Source of the DNA: JAFGDI01 sp963667715
GTDB taxonomy: Bacteria > Planctomycetota > Phycisphaerae > Sedimentisphaerales > SM23-30
DNA length: 64,000 nucleotides
Reading direction: 5' to 3'
Assembly (NCBI GenBank): GCA_963667715.1
Contig: OY763926.1
Coordinates: 186,001 to 250,000 of the forward strand
Shown piece after piece: positions 35,141 to 44,109 of the stretch (position 1 is the first letter of the stretch; each line of letters starts with the position of its first letter). The position numbers were made by a program, and so were the translations under genes. Below the pieces are notes generated by a model, which was not told the DNA's origin, did not search any database, and saw only the letters and a program-made list of their open reading frames with translations.

Positions 35141-36064
35141 TTAGGTTTCCCATGAGAATAGTTTTCTTTTGGTTGGCGAAATTGTGTATTCGATGAATTG
35201 GTCTTCCAGTGTCATTTGTGCTTCTGAATGGAGCTGTGCATTGTTGGTTGAGCACCAGTTATTGAGCGTGTCGTCGGAAACAGATACCAGTACAGCCTCA
35301 ATCATATTGCCGTCCTTTCGACAATGGAGCATGCCGGGAATTTGTACTTCGTTTTCTGGAGTCTGGTTGAATTTTAGGACGACTTTTCTTACAGCGTTGC
35401 GGAATTCTTCCATAGTGCAGCGGGCACGCAGCTGGCCGTTATCGAGAATGGCTATGTTGTCAGCTACGCGTTCGACGTCGCTGAGTATATGGCTGGAGAA
35501 CAGGATAGTTCGTCCTTCACGCTGGATGAGTTTAATTATGCCCTCGAGGAACTGACGTCTGACAACTACATCGAGGCCGAGGGTAGGGTCGTCCATGATA
35601 AGTATTTCGGGGTCTGGCGCGAGTACCATAGCGAGAGAGACCTGGGCCCGCTGGCCGTTAGAAAGTTTTCTGATCTTTTTCTTTTTCGATAGTTCAAAGA
35701 ACTCGATCATTTCTTCAAACAGGTTATTATCCCAGCGTTGTGGGTAGAATGCAGCCTGATATTTTCTGAGAGCTTCGATCGACATGCTATCGAAAAGTTT
35801 GTGTCCTTCGTTAATGTAGCCGATACGTGCGATCAGGTCGGGGGTGAGGTTGTTGCTGTCTTGGCCGTCGATGTAACAGCGGCCGCTGGTTGGTTTAGCG
35901 AATCCGAGCAGCATACGAATGGTAGTGCTTTTGCCTGCACCGTTTCTGCCGAGCAAGCCGAAGATGCTGCCTTTTGGGATCTGTAAGTTCAGATGATCGA
36001 CCACTGGGGTAGTGCCGTAATATTTGGTAAGGTTCTGTGTTTCGATTGCGTATTCGCTAGTCAT
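35141..36064 (-). CDS. ABC transporter ATP-binding protein
   Basis: A 307-residue nucleotide-binding subunit. It has Walker A GRNGAGKST (about 39-47), a Q-loop region (GYINEGHKLFD), the signature LSNGQRAQ (about 137-144, a variant of LSGGQ), Walker B ILIMDDPTLGLD (about 158-169) and the switch His in FSSHIL, then a C-terminal accessory domain (about 215-307). It resembles the YtrB/CcmA-type exporters or antibiotic-sensing transporters that are paired with a YtrA-type regulator. ATG 36064 is chosen because it overlaps the regulator's stop by 8 bases (ATGACTAG), which suggests coupling. A frame opening further upstream would overlap more and lacks a site. Confidence 0.9.
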   Translation of the reverse strand: MTSEYAIETQNLTKYYGTTPVVDHLNLQIPKGSIFGLLGRNGAGKSTTIRMLLGFAKPTSGRCYIDGQDSNNLTPDLIARIGYINEGHKLFDSMSIEALRKYQAAFYPQRWDNNLFEEMIEFFELSKKKKIRKLSNGQRAQVSLAMVLAPDPEILIMDDPTLGLDVVVRRQFLEGIIKLIQREGRTILFSSHILSDVERVADNIAILDNGQLRARCTMEEFRNAVRKVVLKFNQTPENEVQIPGMLHCRKDGNMIEAVLVSVSDDTLNNWCSTNNAQLHSEAQMTLEDQFIEYTISPTKRKLFSWET

Positions 36065-36473
36065 TGCTATTGCCTTCCCTGTTCTGGCCATTTTTGAATT
36101 TAGTCAGCCTCTGTTCAAATAGTTCTGTTATTTGCTTATGACTTAATCCCAGGTTGACAGCCTGTGAGATGATATTATCGAGTCGCTCGTTTATAATGTT
36201 TATCTGCTGGATATCGCGTGAGCTGGAGGTTGGGTTATTTATATAAGTACCTGCCCCTTTGCGAGTTATGACCAGTTCTTTTTGTTCGAGAGTCGTATAT
36301 GCTTTGGCAACAGTGTTTGGATTGACAACGAGCTCGGCAGCGAGCTGACGCACCGCTGGCAGCTTATCGCCGGGCTGGAGCTGGCCCATGGCAACCATCT
36401 GCTCTATCTGGTCGACTATTTGTTTGTAAACGGGCTCTTTACTACCCGATGAGATCTGTATCCAAATTGCCAT
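36057..36473 (-). CDS. GntR-family transcriptional regulator, YtrA subfamily
   Basis: A 138-residue repressor. It has an N-terminal winged helix-turn-helix (about 10-78) with EPVYKQIVDQIEQMVAMGQL and LPAVRQLAAELVVNPNTVAKAY, followed by a short helical dimerisation tail (about 85-130), the length and layout of the YtrA subfamily. It is the first gene of the ABC operon, and its own promoter region contains a perfect palindrome (36496-36518), so autoregulation is expected. GGAG lies 6 bases before the ATG. Confidence 0.9.
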   Translation of the reverse strand: MAIWIQISSGSKEPVYKQIVDQIEQMVAMGQLQPGDKLPAVRQLAAELVVNPNTVAKAYTTLEQKELVITRKGAGTYINNPTSSSRDIQQINIINERLDNIISQAVNLGLSHKQITELFEQRLTKFKNGQNREGNSND

Positions 36474-36495
36474 TATAAGCTCCGCATGATACGAA

Positions 36496-36518
36496 TTGTA
36501 TTACTTGTACTAATACAA
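36496..36518. promoter_or_regulatory. Candidate operator of the GntR/YtrA-type regulator
   Basis: TTGTATTA-7-TAATACAA, a perfect 8-bp inverted repeat 23 bases upstream of the regulator start codon. Position and symmetry fit autoregulation of the ABC operon. Confidence 0.6.
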
Positions 36519-36519
36519 T

Positions 36520-37074
36520 ATAGCTGATGAAATGTGGTGGGGCAAATTAATTTTTGAAAAAAAGGGGGGGAGTGCAGAGTGGGATGGGGGAAGTTTTCTG
36601 ATGTGATATTTTTTATAGACGTGATAACCGTCCGAGTACGGGCTGGATTTTGGAGCCAGCTCCGATTTGTCGGAGACAGATTATGTTTGGATTAAATATG
36701 TTTGGTAATGTTAAACCTTCCTGGGCTTCGGGGGAGGAGAAGATTTTTTATCCACGGATTTTTTTTAAGGGGTTCGCTACCGGGAACTGGTGATTGATTA
36801 ATTTTCACAGATTTAAGAGGGAGAGATTAAGAGGGAATTTTACCATGAAGTTCAGGGAGGTCATGAAGGGGGAAGAATTAATATAAGAGTTTAACGCAAG
36901 GGCGCGAAGGCGCAGAGAGATGGTTGGAGATGTAGGTTTTTATGGAGTTTGTGGGTTGGTTGGAGAGTAAGGAGGAAGGCTTGAGTATCCCGATTAAGGG
37001 GGCGTAGAAGAGAAAGTCATATTAGTGTGACTTTCTTGTCGGATAGTTTGTCATGTTATGAGATGTAATATTAA
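36520..37074 (+). repeat. Intergenic module mosaic (forward orientation)
   Basis: GGATTTTGGAGCCAGCTCCG module (36613-36690) nearly identical to 32053-32120, TTATCCACGGATTT plus TTCGC module (about 36745-36820), ACCATGAAGTTCAGGG module (about 36841), the ACGCAAGGGCGCGAAGGCGC run (about 36895), then a GTGACTTTCTTG stretch shared with about 42715. No gene is seen. Confidence 0.75.
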
Positions 37075-37105
37075 GAATCACAAGCGAGGACGCTTGTGCT
37101 ACTTA
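37075..37105. repeat. CAAGC-type GTAG hairpin at the stop of the solute-binding protein
   Basis: On the minus strand the gene's TAA is followed at once by GTAGCACAAGCG...CGCTTGTGATTC. Stop codon and repeat are adjoining without a gap. Confidence 0.8.
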
Positions 37106-37873
37106 GGGGATGGTTATTATGTCTTGTACTTTGTATTTTTTTAGTAGGTCGGTGATGGTGGTTGAAGTTTTTATTTTTTTTAGGCCGTCGTTGAATTTTT
37201 CGAGCTTGGAGTTTATGTCTTTAGCTTTTTTTGAGAATGCGATGAATAGCTCTTTATTGTCTAGTATTGGTTTGACGATCTCTACTTTTTCCTTTGACGG
37301 GGCCATGACCTTGTCGTTTTCGATGCAGTAAAAAGCGACAAGCGGGTCGACGATAATGACGTGCGCTTTGCCGGCGAGTAGGTTCTGGATGTTTGACAGG
37401 TCGTCCTTGGCTTCGATCTTGGTGAGATAGTCGGCGTTGTCGATCTCCTTAGTGTTGATATAGCCGGCGACGACACCGATTTTGTATGGTTTCAGCTCTT
37501 CGACTTTACCGGTATAGTTGAACTCGGTGGTCTTAAGCTTCATGAAGGTGAGTGGGCCGCAGATGATGGGGTCTGAGAAGATAAACTCCGATTCGAGGTC
37601 TTTATTGTAATATTCGGGGTAATAAGCGTCTGCGTTACCGATCCGTGCGAGATCGACGCACTTTTCCCATGGCAGGAAGAAGACCTGGACGTCTGATTCG
37701 CCGGCGGCTTGATATGCGGCCTTGATGATCTCGGTAACGAACCCGTTTTCAGGGATGTTTTTGCCGACGTAAGGCTGCCAGTCGAGGGAGGTTAGCTTAA
37801 TCTTTTCGGCTGAAGCGAATGTGGTTAATGTAAATATGGTCAGGAAAGTAGCGAATATTTTTGTCAGGTTCAT
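37103..37873 (-). CDS. Periplasmic solute-binding protein (SBP_bac_3 type), orphan
   Basis: A 256-residue exported protein with signal peptide ending FASA (about 1-22). It has a two-lobe SBP_bac_3 fold: LTSLDWQPYVGKNIPENGFVTEI at the start, SDPIICGPLTFMK in the hinge region, and GVVAGYINTKEIDNADYL. The family binds polar amino acids or similar ligands, but no permease or ATPase is next to it, so it may feed a distant transporter or a sensor. It is distantly similar in fold to the two sensor domains of the kinase at 593-3733. The ribosome-binding site is weak. Confidence 0.85.
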   Translation of the reverse strand: MNLTKIFATFLTIFTLTTFASAEKIKLTSLDWQPYVGKNIPENGFVTEIIKAAYQAAGESDVQVFFLPWEKCVDLARIGNADAYYPEYYNKDLESEFIFSDPIICGPLTFMKLKTTEFNYTGKVEELKPYKIGVVAGYINTKEIDNADYLTKIEAKDDLSNIQNLLAGKAHVIIVDPLVAFYCIENDKVMAPSKEKVEIVKPILDNKELFIAFSKKAKDINSKLEKFNDGLKKIKTSTTITDLLKKYKVQDIITIP

Positions 37874-38760
37874 AATTTTGGTCCGTAAAAGGTTAAAGGT
37901 AAAAAGTTAAAGGTTTTATGTTTACCTGTATTATGTATCGTGTGATATTTGGCGGGACTTATGGCGGTTGGTGGGAGATGGTTGATTATGGGGCGGCTGG
38001 TTGTGGGTTGGAGTGAGTAGGGTTATGGGTAAGTGGTTTGTTGATGGGAGGTTATTGGGATTGATAAGGTGAGAGCGGTGTATGGTGGGGCGGGTGGGTT
38101 ATCGGACGGATTAGGGTGGGAATAAATGATTGATATGGGTGGGTGAATGTGGATAATATGTATGATTGTAAAAGGTAAGAGTAGTTGTCCACAGATTTGT
38201 TGAAAGGGGTTTGCTGCCGCAAACGCTGATTGATTAATTTACGCGGATTTAAGAAGAGGAGTAATTAAGAAATATATTTACCATGAAGTTCATGGAGATC
38301 TTAGTGACGGTCGAGCCGCAACCAAAAGTTTTATGTAAGAAGAGAATTAAGAGTTTAACGCAAAGTCGCCAGGTCGCAAAGAGTTGGTTGGCGATTGGGG
38401 GGGGGGAGATGATGGCAGTATGAAGAGTTTTTTGGGGAACCACAGATGAACACGGATGAACACCGATAAGGGGAAGTTGGGGAGATACAAGATACATAGC
38501 AGCCGTAAAGGGGGGAAGAAGGAAATGGCTAGGATGCGAGGGTTTTTAGGATAAGAAGATTAAGAGAAGAGTTGGTTCTCGCAGAGGCGTGAAGATTTGG
38601 TTGGAGATGTGGGCGTTGGGGAGTTTGTGGTTTTGTTGGAAAGTAAGGAAGAAGACTTAAGAATCCCGATGTGTAACGGGAAACTCTTGCGCGAAGGGTT
38701 GGTTGGGAAGCTGCTTAGGAGACGCAAGATTTTGCGTCTCTACGTGGGGGGATGGTTTTT
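37874..38760 (+). repeat. Intergenic mosaic (forward) with a G-rich unique segment
   Basis: 37940-38160 is unique, G- and T-rich and gene-free. 38160-38760 holds modules in forward order: TCCACAGATTT plus TTCGC module (about 38196-38262), ATGAAGTTCATGG (about 38283), a GACGGTCGAGCCGCAACCAAAAG segment (about 38305-38330; a similar string is at 55230), ACGCAAAGTCGC run (about 38357), AACCACAGATGAACACGGATG (about 38440), GGATGCGAGGG (about 38530), ATCCCGATGTGTAACGGG (about 38672), and GAGACG hairpin (38719-38743). No gene. Confidence 0.7.
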
Positions 38761-38801
38761 TTTTGGAAGTAGATAAACGAGAATGAATAGAAGAAACGAA
38801 G

Positions 38802-40412
38802 ATGACTAAGAAGAATAAGAAAAGTAGTAAGGGGCTGCGTCGTTATCTGGCGCGGATCGATACTGGCCGGATGGGTCATATATTTACTGATTGTGTGGTG
38901 ATCGGAAGTGGCGTTGCGGGGCTGCGAGCGGCGATAGAGGCTGCGAAGGCAGGTAATGTTATACTGATGACCAAGGGCGAGGTGCCGGACTGTAATTCGT
39001 TCTATGCCCAGGGCGGGATCGCGGCGGTGGTGCGTGTCGATGATAGTTTTGAGTCGCATATATCTGATACTCTAAATGCTGGCGGCGGGTTGTGCGAGGT
39101 TGATATAGTTAGTAAGGTGGTGCGGGAAGCGCCGGAGCATATGCGTGAGCTGCGGGAGTGGGCGACGCCGTTTGATATGAAAGATGGTGAGATCGATGCC
39201 GGGCGTGAAGGAGGTCATACGAACTATCGGATAGCACATGCTCATGGTGATGCGACTGGTCGTGCGATGGTAGAAGCGTTGTGGGGGCAGGTGAAGGCGA
39301 ATCCCCGGATAAAGGTGTGGGAGGAGTGTTTCAGTATCGACCTGTTGACGAATGAGGGTCGGTGTGTGGGGGTAGTGAACTGGCATAATAAGTATCGGAT
39401 GCAGTGCTGTTGGGCAGGTTGTGTGGTGTTGGCTAGTGGCGGTGCGGGCAGGTTATGGCGTGAGACGACTAACCCGGAGGCTGCGACTGGTGATGGGCTG
39501 GCGATGGCGTGGCGTGCGGGAGCTGAGCTGGCTGATCTGGAGTTTATGCAGTTTCATCCGACGACTCTGTATATAGCGGGAGCTGAGCGGACACTGATAA
39601 CTGAGGCGCTGCGTGGTGCGGGAGCTAAGCTGGTAGATGGCGAAGGTCGACAGTTTATGCAGGATTATCATGAGATGGGTGAGCTGGCGCCGCGTGATAT
39701 AGTTAGCCGGGCGATCTTTGACGAGATGGCGAAGACGAAGGCGACTAGTGTGTATTTGGATATGCGTCATCTGGGTCGCGATTTTGTGGCGAAGAAGTTT
39801 CCGACGATAAGTGCGTTGTGTAAGTCGTTTGATATTGATGTTGAGACTGATCTGGTGCCGGTTCGGCCGAGTGCTCATTATATGGTGGGCGGAGTGAAGA
39901 CAGATATAGAAGGGCGTACGAATCTGGCGGGTCTGTATTGCTGTGGCGAGGTGGCGTGTACCGGGCTCCATGGTGCGAATCGGCTGGCGAGTAATTCGCT
40001 GCTGGAGGCGCTGGTGTTTGGTAAGATATGCGGGGAGGGAGTGTGTAAGGAGCTGGCGGAAGGGGTGACGGCGGCGATGTATCCGATGAACTATGAGATA
40101 GCAGAGTCGGAACGGACGCGACTGGATGTGCCGGATGTGGTGAATTCGCTGAAGGCGCTGATGTGGCGTAATGTGGGGCTGGCGCGTGAGGAGAGCCATC
40201 TGGCGGAGGCGATCGAGATAATTGAGTTTTGGCATAGGTATGTGATGGATAAGGTGTTCGATAGCCCGGGCCAGTGGGAATGTCAGAATATGCTGACGGT
40301 GAGCTATTTGATAACGCAGCTGGCGCTGGAGAGGCAGGAGTCGCGAGGTGTGCATTTTCGGTTGGATTATCCGGAGGTGCAGGAGGAATATGGGTATCAT
40401 TCGCGGGTGTGA
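38802..40412 (+). CDS. nadB: L-aspartate oxidase
   Basis: A 536-residue FAD flavoprotein that oxidises L-aspartate to iminoaspartate, the first step of de novo NAD synthesis. It has the FAD-binding GSGVAGLRAA (about 35-44), NSFYAQGGIAAV, the active-site region EFMQFHPTTLYIAG, RPSAHYMVGGVKTD, and ASNSLLEALVFG near the C-terminal FAD contact, followed by the helical C-terminal domain. These are NadB hallmarks that separate it from succinate dehydrogenase flavoproteins. About 28 basic residues precede the Rossmann fold, a longer N-terminus than usual. The coding strand is very G-rich. nadA and nadC are not nearby. Confidence 0.93.
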   Translation: MTKKNKKSSKGLRRYLARIDTGRMGHIFTDCVVIGSGVAGLRAAIEAAKAGNVILMTKGEVPDCNSFYAQGGIAAVVRVDDSFESHISDTLNAGGGLCEVDIVSKVVREAPEHMRELREWATPFDMKDGEIDAGREGGHTNYRIAHAHGDATGRAMVEALWGQVKANPRIKVWEECFSIDLLTNEGRCVGVVNWHNKYRMQCCWAGCVVLASGGAGRLWRETTNPEAATGDGLAMAWRAGAELADLEFMQFHPTTLYIAGAERTLITEALRGAGAKLVDGEGRQFMQDYHEMGELAPRDIVSRAIFDEMAKTKATSVYLDMRHLGRDFVAKKFPTISALCKSFDIDVETDLVPVRPSAHYMVGGVKTDIEGRTNLAGLYCCGEVACTGLHGANRLASNSLLEALVFGKICGEGVCKELAEGVTAAMYPMNYEIAESERTRLDVPDVVNSLKALMWRNVGLAREESHLAEAIEIIEFWHRYVMDKVFDSPGQWECQNMLTVSYLITQLALERQESRGVHFRLDYPEVQEEYGYHSRV

Positions 40413-40419
40413 ATGTAGG

Positions 40420-41010
40420 GGGGGGATTCACAGATTTTTTGAAAGGGGTTCGCTGGGGCGAACAGCTGATTGATTAATTAACGCGGATTTAAGAGGGAGA
40501 ATAATTAAGAAATATCTTTACCATGAAGTTCATGGAGATCATGAAGAGGGAAGAATTAATATAAGAGTTTAACGCAAGGGTGCTAAGTCGCAAAGAGTTG
40601 GTGGGCGACTGGGGGGGAGTTTGAGATGGTGGCATTGAGAAGAGTTTTTGTGAACCACAGAGGACACAGAGAAATAAGAAGAAGAAGGGTTTCACGCAAA
40701 GGGGCAAGGTGGTTGGTGCCCGCAAAGGGAGAAGAAAGAAAATTGCTAGGATGCGAGGATTATTAGGATAAGAAGAAGAGGTATTTCTCGCAGAGCTCGC
40801 GGAGGCGCAGAGGGAAGAAAGTTTAATAATAAGAGTTTTAACGCGAAGAGATGGTTAGGGTGTATAGTGTTGGGGAGTATATTATATGGTTGGGAAGTAA
40901 GGGAGAAGACTAAAGAATCCCGATGTGTATCGGGAAACTCTTGCGCGGGGGGGGAGAAGGGAGACGCAAGATTTTGCGTCTCTACGGATGGGGTGGTTGG
41001 TGGGGTTGTG
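40420..41010 (+). repeat. Intergenic module mosaic (forward orientation)
   Basis: TTCACAGATTT plus TTCGCTGGGGCGAA module (40428-40496), ATGAAGTTCATGG (about 40523), ACGCAAGG run (about 40570), AACCACAGAGGACACAGAG (about 40653), ACGCAAAGGGGCAAGGTGG (about 40693), GGATGCGAGGATTATTAGG (about 40748), GCTCGCGGAGGCGCAGAGG (about 40795), CCCGATGTGTATCGGG (about 40918) and GAGACG hairpin (40961-40985). No gene is seen. Confidence 0.75.
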
Positions 41011-41014
41011 AAGA

Positions 41015-41055
41015 TAAAAAAAAGGCTCGGTAGTTGGTGCTGCCGGGCCTTTTTG
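41015..41055 (-). terminator. Rho-independent terminator
   Basis: On the minus strand GGCCCGGCAG-6-CTACCGAGCC (two mismatches) followed by a run of seven T. It terminates the zinc-ribbon membrane protein gene. Confidence 0.75.
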
Positions 41056-41076
41056 TTTGGTTGGGGGTTGGGGTGG

Positions 41077-42009
41077 TCAGGCGTTTGAGCCGGAGCCTAG
41101 TTTGTATGCGGCACCGACGGCCAGGGCTGCAAAGAGCAGGTCCATGATGCCGAGGCTTTGGATGAGTCCTTCTTTTATGATAGAAGCTTTGTCGGCGTCT
41201 ATGCCCTGTTCTCTGGTGAATGAGTATGTAAGGCGTGCGTTATGGATCTTTTCTTCGTCGGTCCATGCGCCGGCAATGGCACCAGCTTTAATAGTTATAT
41301 CGGTAATCTGCTGTCTTTCGTCATCGTTGAGTTCTGTGCCGTTAGAGAATTTATCGCGTAGATTATCGTCCATGAGAGTGAATATAGCGACGCCGAGCAG
41401 GTTCTCCTGATCGTCGAGACTGGCGAGTATCTCCCGGTCGGTCATAGCTGAGACGGGTTTTTCGGCATATTCATCGTATATCCAGTTGAGTACCAGGACC
41501 TTGCCGCCGATAATGGCGCAAAGGGCGATGACGGCGGCAGTTACACCGAGTTTTTGTGATGGCTCGGCACCGCCGAAAAGGATACCGAAGCCGGAGAGGA
41601 CGCCTACTCCGATAGCGATGTATCCGATCTCATAGCCGGTGAATTTAGCGATAAGAGCCCATATGAACGCGCCGATAAGGGCACCGACGCAGCTGCAAAT
41701 AACAGAAGCGGTGAACTTTGAGGCGCTGGCAGCGGCGGCAGAGGATGGGCCGGCAGGTTTGGGCGGCTCGAACGCTTCGAGTCCAGAAGTGGCAGGTTCC
41801 GATTTCGGGGCGGGGCGTTCGTGCTCGATAGTTTCACCTTCGTCTAGAGATGAGAGCATGTTACGCAGCTCGTTCTCTTCTTTGGGCTGCTGAGGTGGCT
41901 GAGGGACGACCAAAACAGAATTACAATCAGGACATTTAACCTTATGCTCAGCGTATTTCATTGGTACTTTGAGCTTTTTACTACAGTTGTTGCAAGAGAA
42001 TCTTATCAT
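41077..42009 (-). CDS. Zinc-ribbon membrane protein of unknown function
   Basis: A 310-residue protein. The N-terminal zinc ribbon CNNCSKKLKVP...CPDC (about 6-30) is of the MJ0042/planctomycete type. It is followed by a Pro/Ala-rich linker (about 35-100), three to four membrane helices (about 103-190), an acidic helical region (about 195-275: MTDREILASLDDQENLLGVAIF, ELNDDERQQITDI), and a last membrane helix with LLFAALAVGAAYKLGSG. The layout is common in planctomycetes, but no function is assigned. GGGAG lies 7 bases before the ATG. It stands alone with its own terminator. Confidence 0.75.
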   Translation of the reverse strand: MIRFSCNNCSKKLKVPMKYAEHKVKCPDCNSVLVVPQPPQQPKEENELRNMLSSLDEGETIEHERPAPKSEPATSGLEAFEPPKPAGPSSAAAASASKFTASVICSCVGALIGAFIWALIAKFTGYEIGYIAIGVGVLSGFGILFGGAEPSQKLGVTAAVIALCAIIGGKVLVLNWIYDEYAEKPVSAMTDREILASLDDQENLLGVAIFTLMDDNLRDKFSNGTELNDDERQQITDITIKAGAIAGAWTDEEKIHNARLTYSFTREQGIDADKASIIKEGLIQSLGIMDLLFAALAVGAAYKLGSGSNA

Positions 42010-42800
42010 GTTACACTCCCGGAAGTGAAGTAATATCAGTTATTTAACACACAAATAAGCTGTGGGCACACAATGTGGCCCATAAATGATAATACTTCTG
42101 TAAATATTAGATTACCATAAAATCTGTTAGCACTTTTAGCTGGTCAATATGGCCGGAGCGGCTTGTAGATGAATATATTGAAAAACCAAAAGAGCTACTG
42201 CGAAACAAAACAATGATATTTTAGCACTATCGGGGGGTGGGGGCAAATGTTTTTTGATCCACTGATTTTTTGAAAGGGGTTCGCTACTGCGAACAGCTGA
42301 TTGATTAATTAACGCGGATTTAAGAGAGAGGATAATTAAGAAATATATTTACCATGAAGTTCATGGAGATCATGAAGGGGGAAGAAAAATATAAGAGTTT
42401 AACGCAAGGGCGCTAAGTCGCAAAGAGTTGGTTGGCGATTAAGGGTTAGTTTGAGATGTTGGCAATAGGATTTTTTTGCAGGGATTAGAGGATAGGAGGA
42501 TGATTTTTTAGGATAAGAGTAAGGGAAGAGTTTTTACCATGAAGTTCATGTAGATCATGAAGGGGGAAGAAAAAATATAAGAGTATAACGTGAATGGATG
42601 GTTGGCGGTGCGGGTAATTTGGTAGTTTATTATATGGTTGGGAAGTAAGGAAGAAGACTTGAGAATACCGATGTGTATCGGGAAACTCTTGCGTGGAAGA
42701 GAAAGTCAGTATTAGTGTGACTTTCTTGTATTATAATTCTTCATATTATGCAATATTAAGAATCACAAGCCCCGATGTTCTTCGAGACTTGTGCTACTTA
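42010..42800 (+). repeat. Upstream region and intergenic module mosaic
   Basis: 42010-42240 is unique AT-rich upstream sequence. From 42250: ATCCACTGATTT plus TTCGC module, two ATGAAG modules (about 42350 and 42537), the ACGCAAGGGCGC run (about 42402), GCAGGGATTAGAGGATAGG (about 42478), ACCGATGTGTATCGGG (about 42665), a GTGACTTTCTTG stretch (about 42717) and a CAAGC-type hairpin (42760-42800). No gene. Confidence 0.7.
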
Positions 42801-42801
42801 G

Positions 42802-42828
42802 GAGATGCAAGGTGTTGTGTCTCTATTA
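42802..42828. repeat. Degenerate GAGACG hairpin overlapping a stop codon
   Basis: GAGATGCAAGGTGTTGTGTCTC. On the minus strand the stop TAA of the lamin-tail gene runs straight into TAGAGACACAAC. Confidence 0.65.
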
Positions 42829-44094
42829 GGGGTTTGGTTGGCCTGGGTTTGGTGGGGTTGGTTGCCAGCTGTCTGGGTCTTTGCTGTAAAGGGCTTTTCC
42901 GGCCTGGTATATTCTGGAAAGCGAGTCTCCGTCGCCGTCGGCGGAGTCTGGCCATGGCGATTCGTCAGAATATTTGACTTCATCCTGAATGATATAATAC
43001 CAGCCGTTCTGGTCGATCTCGAAATCTCCGGGCATGGCCAGGGAGATTGTCTCGCCGCTGTTATTAAGTTTGCCGCTGTCCCATTCGATAATGATCGCAG
43101 ATGCGGGGGTATTGGTATAACGTTCGTTGAAGGCGTCGAGGTCTTTGACGAGGACGACATAGCCGTAGGCTGGAACGAAAACGGTGCCAGGGATAGTGAC
43201 TTCGATTGCGTCGCTGATAGTCCAGCCGGTAGTCTGAGTTTCGCTGGTGACATATAGCGGAAGAGTGGAAGCGGAGTTATTATAAAGTTCGATATAGTCG
43301 TAATCGTCATCGTCGTCTGAGATGTCGCCTTTTTCCGGGTCGAGAGCGTGGTACATAACTTCATTGATTACCAGCGGGCCAGTTTTGGCGGCGGCGTTTG
43401 CCCGGCCGGGAGTAGGTTGTAACATAGCGACGAAATCGAATTTATCCCGAGATGGTACATAAAAGCGTCCGAAGGATATGCCGGAATCAGAACCGGAGAA
43501 GTTGACTTTCTCGGTGTATCCTGTAAGTACGTTGGCAGTTGCACTGGAGAGGTATACATCTTCGCCACGTTCGCTAAGAGCGAAAGGGGTAAGGCAGCCA
43601 GCGTCTTTAATATTACCGAAGTTTGTGGCTTCGTAGAATACTTTATAGCCGTGAGCTGGGATAATGGTGTTATTGGCGATTCGATATTTCATGAGGTCGG
43701 CGTCGGTGTCGTTGTTGTCGCTGAGGTACCAGCCGCCGATATTGACATTGTAGTCAGTAGGGTTATATAGTTCGATCCAGTCGGAAGCGATATCGTGAGA
43801 ATGTGCTAGGACCTCGTTAATTTCGATTGGTACGCCGACGTCGAGCCAGTCTTCGCGTGCGAAATCAGCGAAATCTTCGATATTTATGATGCCGTCGCCG
43901 GTGAGGTCGATGTCGTCGCAAGCTGGTGTGGAGCAGTTGGTTAGCCAGTATTGTCCGATAACCTGGAGGTCGTTTATGTCAACGATGCAATCGCCGTTGA
44001 GGTCGCGTTTTTTTGGGCAGTCGGAAGCTATAAGTGATGATGAATACGATACTAACAGCGATAACAATATTAATAGGGATATTCTGTTTCCCAT
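42826..44094 (-). CDS. Secreted lamin-tail-domain protein with N-terminal dockerin-like repeats
   Basis: A 422-residue exported protein with signal peptide (about 1-24). It has two dockerin-like repeats close to the N-terminus (DLNGDCIVDINDLQVIGQYW and DLTGDGIINIEDFADFARED, about 31-90), each with the Ca-binding D-x-N/T-x-D pattern. Two lamin-tail (LTD) domains follow (about 95-235 with INEVLAHSHDIASDWIELYN; about 240-400 with INEVMYHALDPE...DYIELYN). The acidic DISDDDDDYDYIELYN insert is unusual. Lamin-tail domains in these bacteria occur in spore-coat-like and nuclease-associated surface proteins. The C-terminus PNPGQPNP lies at the edge of a repeat and may be truncated by repeat insertion. 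GGAG precedes the ATG. Confidence 0.82.
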   Translation of the reverse strand: MGNRISLLILLSLLVSYSSSLIASDCPKKRDLNGDCIVDINDLQVIGQYWLTNCSTPACDDIDLTGDGIINIEDFADFAREDWLDVGVPIEINEVLAHSHDIASDWIELYNPTDYNVNIGGWYLSDNNDTDADLMKYRIANNTIIPAHGYKVFYEATNFGNIKDAGCLTPFALSERGEDVYLSSATANVLTGYTEKVNFSGSDSGISFGRFYVPSRDKFDFVAMLQPTPGRANAAAKTGPLVINEVMYHALDPEKGDISDDDDDYDYIELYNNSASTLPLYVTSETQTTGWTISDAIEVTIPGTVFVPAYGYVVLVKDLDAFNERYTNTPASAIIIEWDSGKLNNSGETISLAMPGDFEIDQNGWYYIIQDEVKYSDESPWPDSADGDGDSLSRIYQAGKALYSKDPDSWQPTPPNPGQPNP

Positions 44095-44109
44095 ATACTC
44101 TCTTCTCCA

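Noticed and set aside
39453..40431. Long minus-strand open frames opposite nadB
   Set aside because: The very G-rich nadB coding strand creates stop-free antisense frames. Their His/Arg/Pro-rich products have no domain, while nadB is a clear full-length enzyme.
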